Of a stretch of DNA of 8,259 bases, positions 5,869 to 8,259 are shown piece by piece. The translations under genes were made by a program, and so were the position numbers. Each line of letters starts with the position of its first letter. Position 1 is the first letter of the stretch. The stretch covers positions 1-8,259 of the forward strand of contig JAITBX010000218.1 of NCBI GenBank assembly GCA_031283405.1, given 5' to 3'. The notes beneath the pieces are model-generated. The model saw only the letters and a list, made by a program, of their open reading frames with translations, had not been told where the DNA came from and did not search any database. The DNA is from Burkholderiales bacterium. Its GTDB lineage: Bacteria; Pseudomonadota; Gammaproteobacteria; Burkholderiales; Casimicrobiaceae.

Positions 5869-5890
5869 CTGCTACAACAATTACACGCTG

Positions 5891-5918
5891 TTCCAAAACA
5901 CAAATTATCTGTGATAAT
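5891..5918 (+). promoter_or_regulatory. Candidate extended -10 promoter for the CAP-domain gene
   Basis: TG-T-GATAAT (5910-5918) fits the extended -10 pattern, with a poor -35 candidate TTCCAA at 5891-5896. It lies in the most AT-rich part of the gap and would give a leader of about 105 bases before the start codon. Confidence 0.35.
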
Positions 5919-6022
5919 AACCGATGTCATTTTGCAGGTAATTGGGGGATCGCGGCTGGGTCACGCCATGCAATCGCAGCGGGACGCGCAAGCCGCGCAC
6001 AATCGTAGTCGCTCAATTCTTT

Positions 6023-6028
6023 GAGGAG
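6023..6028 (+). promoter_or_regulatory. Strong Shine-Dalgarno that decides the start
   Basis: GAGGAG ends five bases before ATG 6034 but only two before ATG 6031. The second ATG is therefore the better spaced start. This is by far the strongest ribosome binding site in the window. Confidence 0.75.
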
Positions 6029-6033
6029 CCATG

Positions 6034-8259
6034 ATGTTTCGTCGCACAATGCTTCAAACGGTGTTTCGTTCGGTATTTCGTTATCTGGGAATCTTCGCCG
6101 CAGGGCTGTTGTTTTCAGCCAACCTCTGGTGCGCGCCCATCACGATTGACACCACCAGCCGCACAGCGGTGAGCAATGCTTATAACAACATCTGGGTGCC
6201 TGCGCACGACGTCTCTCCCGGCTGGAGCGGCGGCAATATCTCAGGTTGCGTTGCCGGAACGACAACTCTGGCGCATCAACAGGCCACCATCGACACGGCG
6301 AACTTTTATCGCGCTCTGGCGAAGCTTCCCTCGGTAAAGCTGATTACTGATGCCACGCCTACCGATCCTACCAATCAAATTCAAAATAGTGACGTCGTCG
6401 CTCGCGCACGAGCAGCGGCCTTATACATGGCCGCGAACCATTACCTGACTCACACGCCCTCAACCACTGACGGAAACGCAACCCACTACTGCCTTACTCA
6501 AGAGGCGATTGACGGCGCCGGCGCGTCCAACCTGTTTTTAGGCTACGGCTCTCCTACTTACTACAAGGAAGTCACTGGTCCGGGCGCCATCGACGGCTAT
6601 ATCGACGACAACGGCAATGAAAGCTCTCTTGGCCACCGGCGCTGGATTCTCTATACGCAACAAGTCGGTCTGGCAACCGGCGACATCCCCAACACTGCCT
6701 CTCCCTACTATTCCTCCAACGCACTGCGCGTTTTCGCGACCGGCGGCGAAGGCTCGGGTCTGTTTGCCGGCTCATCTCCATACGCTTGGGTCGCCTGGCC
6801 CAGCCCCAACTTCGTCCCTTACCAGTTGATACCTACCTCGGGCTATTGGTCGATCGCCTATCCGATGGCTATTTTCACTGGCGCAACCGTGACGATGACC
6901 ACGAGCGGCGGCGTCAATGTTCCAGTCACCGTGAAGCAGTTGGAATACACCACCGGCGGCAGCTATATGGGCGACAACACCCTGCTGTTCGAGCCAAGCG
7001 GCGCAAACTTTAACGCCGGTAGCGCAGGCATGGCCGACACGTCTTACAAGATCGAGGTGTCGGGCGTGACTGGCGCGCCGTCTTCGACATATTGCTACAC
7101 GGTCACGGTATTCGATCCCGCGACAAGCGGAAACGCCACTGCGCCCGATCTGTGCAACATCGCCGTCGTCAATGCGCAAACGCCGACGATCACGAGCCAG
7201 CCGCAAGGCGCAGTCTACGCACTAAACACACCGGCAACACCGTTGTGGGTGGTTGCGAGTGTTTGGGATGGCGGTTCGCTTTCATATCAGTGGTACCGTA
7301 ACACCGCGAACAGCGCCAGCGGCGGGACACCGATTGCGGGTGAAATCGGTGAAAGCTACACACCGCCGACCGACGCGATGGGGACGCTTTTCTACTACGT
7401 CGTGGTGACGAACACCAACAACGCCGTGAACGGCACGAAAGTCGTTTCGACGACGAGCAATGTCATCGCTGTGACAGCCACTACAGCCGTCGGATCGTGT
7501 GATATTGATTTGAGTAATACCGCCCCGGCGGCTTCAGCTCCCGGCTGTTGGACATTCATCGATAGCGGAAAATTTCCCTACGGCTCGGATGGTGTTTACA
7601 GCATTGTCGATGGCGCTGATTTGACCGTCACCGGCAACAACGCCGGCAGCCAACGCCGTCTTGAAGTTGCGGATAACGCCACGGCAACGATCAGACTGAA
7701 CAATGCAACCATCGCCGGCCTTACTTCTCCCAAGAGCGCGCTATCTCTGGTGTTCGCCTCAAACGTAACGCTCACGCTCATCTTGGCGGACGGCTCGGAC
7801 AATACCCTGGCCGGCGCAGCTTGGCCTGGCATTTTTACCTCTTCCTCAACAACATTGATCATCGACAGCGAGGCCGGAGGCACAGGAAAACTGACCGCTC
7901 TTGGCGATGGCCTCGGTTCCGGTATTGGAGGTCAATCCTCTATTGGCACGATCATCGTCAATGGCGGCAACATCACCGCTACCGGCGGCACGTACACCAA
8001 TGGCACGATCGGCGCCCAATACGTCGGCGCCGGCATCGGCAGTTGCTGGGGCGGTGGAAATGGCAGCATCATCATCAACGGCGGCACGATCAATGCTACC
8101 GGCGGCGCTCTTTATGTCGGCAGCGGCGCTTATCCCTCCGCCGGCGGCGCCGGCATCGGCAGCGGCATGGGTGGATCGAATGTCGATGTCACCATCAACG
8201 GTGGCACGATCACCGCTAACGGCGGCGGTTATGGCGGCGCCGGCATCGGTAGCGGCCAC
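6034..8259 (+). CDS. Secreted CAP-domain protein with Ig-like domain and glycine-rich beta-helix repeats (3' end outside window)
   Basis: The open frame gives 742 residues with no stop before the edge. Residues 1 to about 33 are a signal peptide (basic MFRRTMLQ..RSVFRYLG, then a hydrophobic core); the Cys near its end lacks a proper lipobox. A CAP/SCP-like domain follows (about 84-220): NFYRALAKLP, LYMAANHYLTH (His140), TQEAIDG (Glu157), ESSLGHRRWIL (Glu196, His201). These four are the likely equivalents of the conserved CAP pocket. Next is a beta region (about 222-375) with WPSPNFVPY, YWSIAYP and TYCYTVTVFDP, which I have seen trailing CAP domains. An Ig-like domain (about 382-480) contains the core LSYQWYRN. 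From about 488 the chain is glycine-rich, with 39-40-residue repeats such as INGGTINATGG...GAGIGSG, typical of a right-handed beta-helix or adhesin. Catalytic function is unknown for most bacterial CAP proteins. Surface or extracellular location is inferred. Confidence 0.85.
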   Translation, partial: MFRRTMLQTVFRSVFRYLGIFAAGLLFSANLWCAPITIDTTSRTAVSNAYNNIWVPAHDVSPGWSGGNISGCVAGTTTLAHQQATIDTANFYRALAKLPSVKLITDATPTDPTNQIQNSDVVARARAAALYMAANHYLTHTPSTTDGNATHYCLTQEAIDGAGASNLFLGYGSPTYYKEVTGPGAIDGYIDDNGNESSLGHRRWILYTQQVGLATGDIPNTASPYYSSNALRVFATGGEGSGLFAGSSPYAWVAWPSPNFVPYQLIPTSGYWSIAYPMAIFTGATVTMTTSGGVNVPVTVKQLEYTTGGSYMGDNTLLFEPSGANFNAGSAGMADTSYKIEVSGVTGAPSSTYCYTVTVFDPATSGNATAPDLCNIAVVNAQTPTITSQPQGAVYALNTPATPLWVVASVWDGGSLSYQWYRNTANSASGGTPIAGEIGESYTPPTDAMGTLFYYVVVTNTNNAVNGTKVVSTTSNVIAVTATTAVGSCDIDLSNTAPAASAPGCWTFIDSGKFPYGSDGVYSIVDGADLTVTGNNAGSQRRLEVADNATATIRLNNATIAGLTSPKSALSLVFASNVTLTLILADGSDNTLAGAAWPGIFTSSSTTLIIDSEAGGTGKLTALGDGLGSGIGGQSSIGTIIVNGGNITATGGTYTNGTIGAQYVGAGIGSCWGGGNGSIIINGGTINATGGALYVGSGAYPSAGGAGIGSGMGGSNVDVTINGGTITANGGGYGGAGIGSGH
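7951..8259 (+). repeat. Coding tandem repeats in the beta-helix region
   Basis: Two full units and one cut by the edge, each beginning with a hydrophobic triplet and NGG(T/N)I(T/N)A(T/N)GG, start at 7951, 8068 and 8188 (39 and 40 codons apart). Each ends in a segment with GAGIGS. At DNA level GGCGCCGGCATCGGC recurs at 8026, 8146 and, with one change, 8236. A degenerate earlier unit (SGIGG near 7918-7932) precedes them. More units probably lie beyond the edge. Confidence 0.8.

Larger units (their letters stand above)
5724..6022. other. Non-coding gap upstream of the CAP-domain gene
   Basis: Together with the repeats at 5624-5723, this makes a gap of about 410 bases between thiD and the next gene. 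No frame here has a recognisable protein; two overlapping 65-codon frames (5811-6008 and 5827-6024) have unnatural compositions and no ribosome binding site. What can be seen is one hairpin near 5829-5847, an AT-rich stretch with a candidate promoter at 5891-5918, and a leader of about 100 bases. Confidence 0.6.

Noticed and set aside
5811..6024. Overlapping 65-codon frames upstream of the CAP gene
   Set aside because: No ribosome binding site, no recognisable motif, and they overlap the likely promoter and leader of the next gene.
6121..6138. Lipobox in the CAP protein (Cys near residue 33)
   Set aside because: The context NLWC has Trp just before the Cys, which does not fit the lipobox; a signal peptidase I type signal is more likely.
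7846..8259. Long open frame on the - strand across the glycine-rich repeats, with an Ala/Asp-rich product
   Set aside because: It is antisense to codons such as GGC, GCC and ATC in the repeat region. The product has only low-complexity composition and the + strand frame has clear domains.

Overview
The window is a moderately GC-rich chromosomal segment of a Gram-negative bacterium. ThiD, YiiX and PbpC resemble their enterobacterial counterparts closely along their whole lengths, so a gamma- or betaproteobacterium is most likely; I cannot name the genus. All five protein-coding genes lie on the + strand. The first and last are cut by the window edges.

Layout: (1) 2-1078, C-terminal part of a bacterial alpha-2-macroglobulin. 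(2) 1261-1899, a YiiX-like permuted papain-fold cysteine hydrolase with a lipoprotein signal. (3) 2149-4557, penicillin-binding protein 1C (pbpC). (4) 4816-5622, thiD of thiamine synthesis. (5) 6034 to the right edge, a secreted protein with a CAP domain, an Ig-like domain and glycine-rich beta-helix-type repeats. The gaps between genes are packed with short palindromic repeats of at least three families. They share GTAGGGG ends, a CCCCCTTT/AAAGGGGG core, or CCCCTCTCCC arms.

Genes 1-3 look like an envelope-defence cluster. In E. coli the macroglobulin yfhM and pbpC are neighbours, and the accepted idea is that one traps proteases entering through a damaged wall while the other repairs the wall. 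Here a predicted outer-membrane lipoprotein hydrolase sits between them. thiD is a separate housekeeping unit with its own likely promoter and a leader too short for a TPP riboswitch. The last gene has a strong ribosome binding site, its own upstream region and a low-complexity 3' part, and looks like an accessory surface or secreted protein.

No tRNA, rRNA, CRISPR array, transposase or phage gene was seen. The least ordinary items are the CAP/Ig/beta-helix protein, the YiiX lipoprotein between A2M and PbpC, a 114-bp MITE-like composite downstream of pbpC, and a 15-codon upstream ORF that overlaps the pbpC start.
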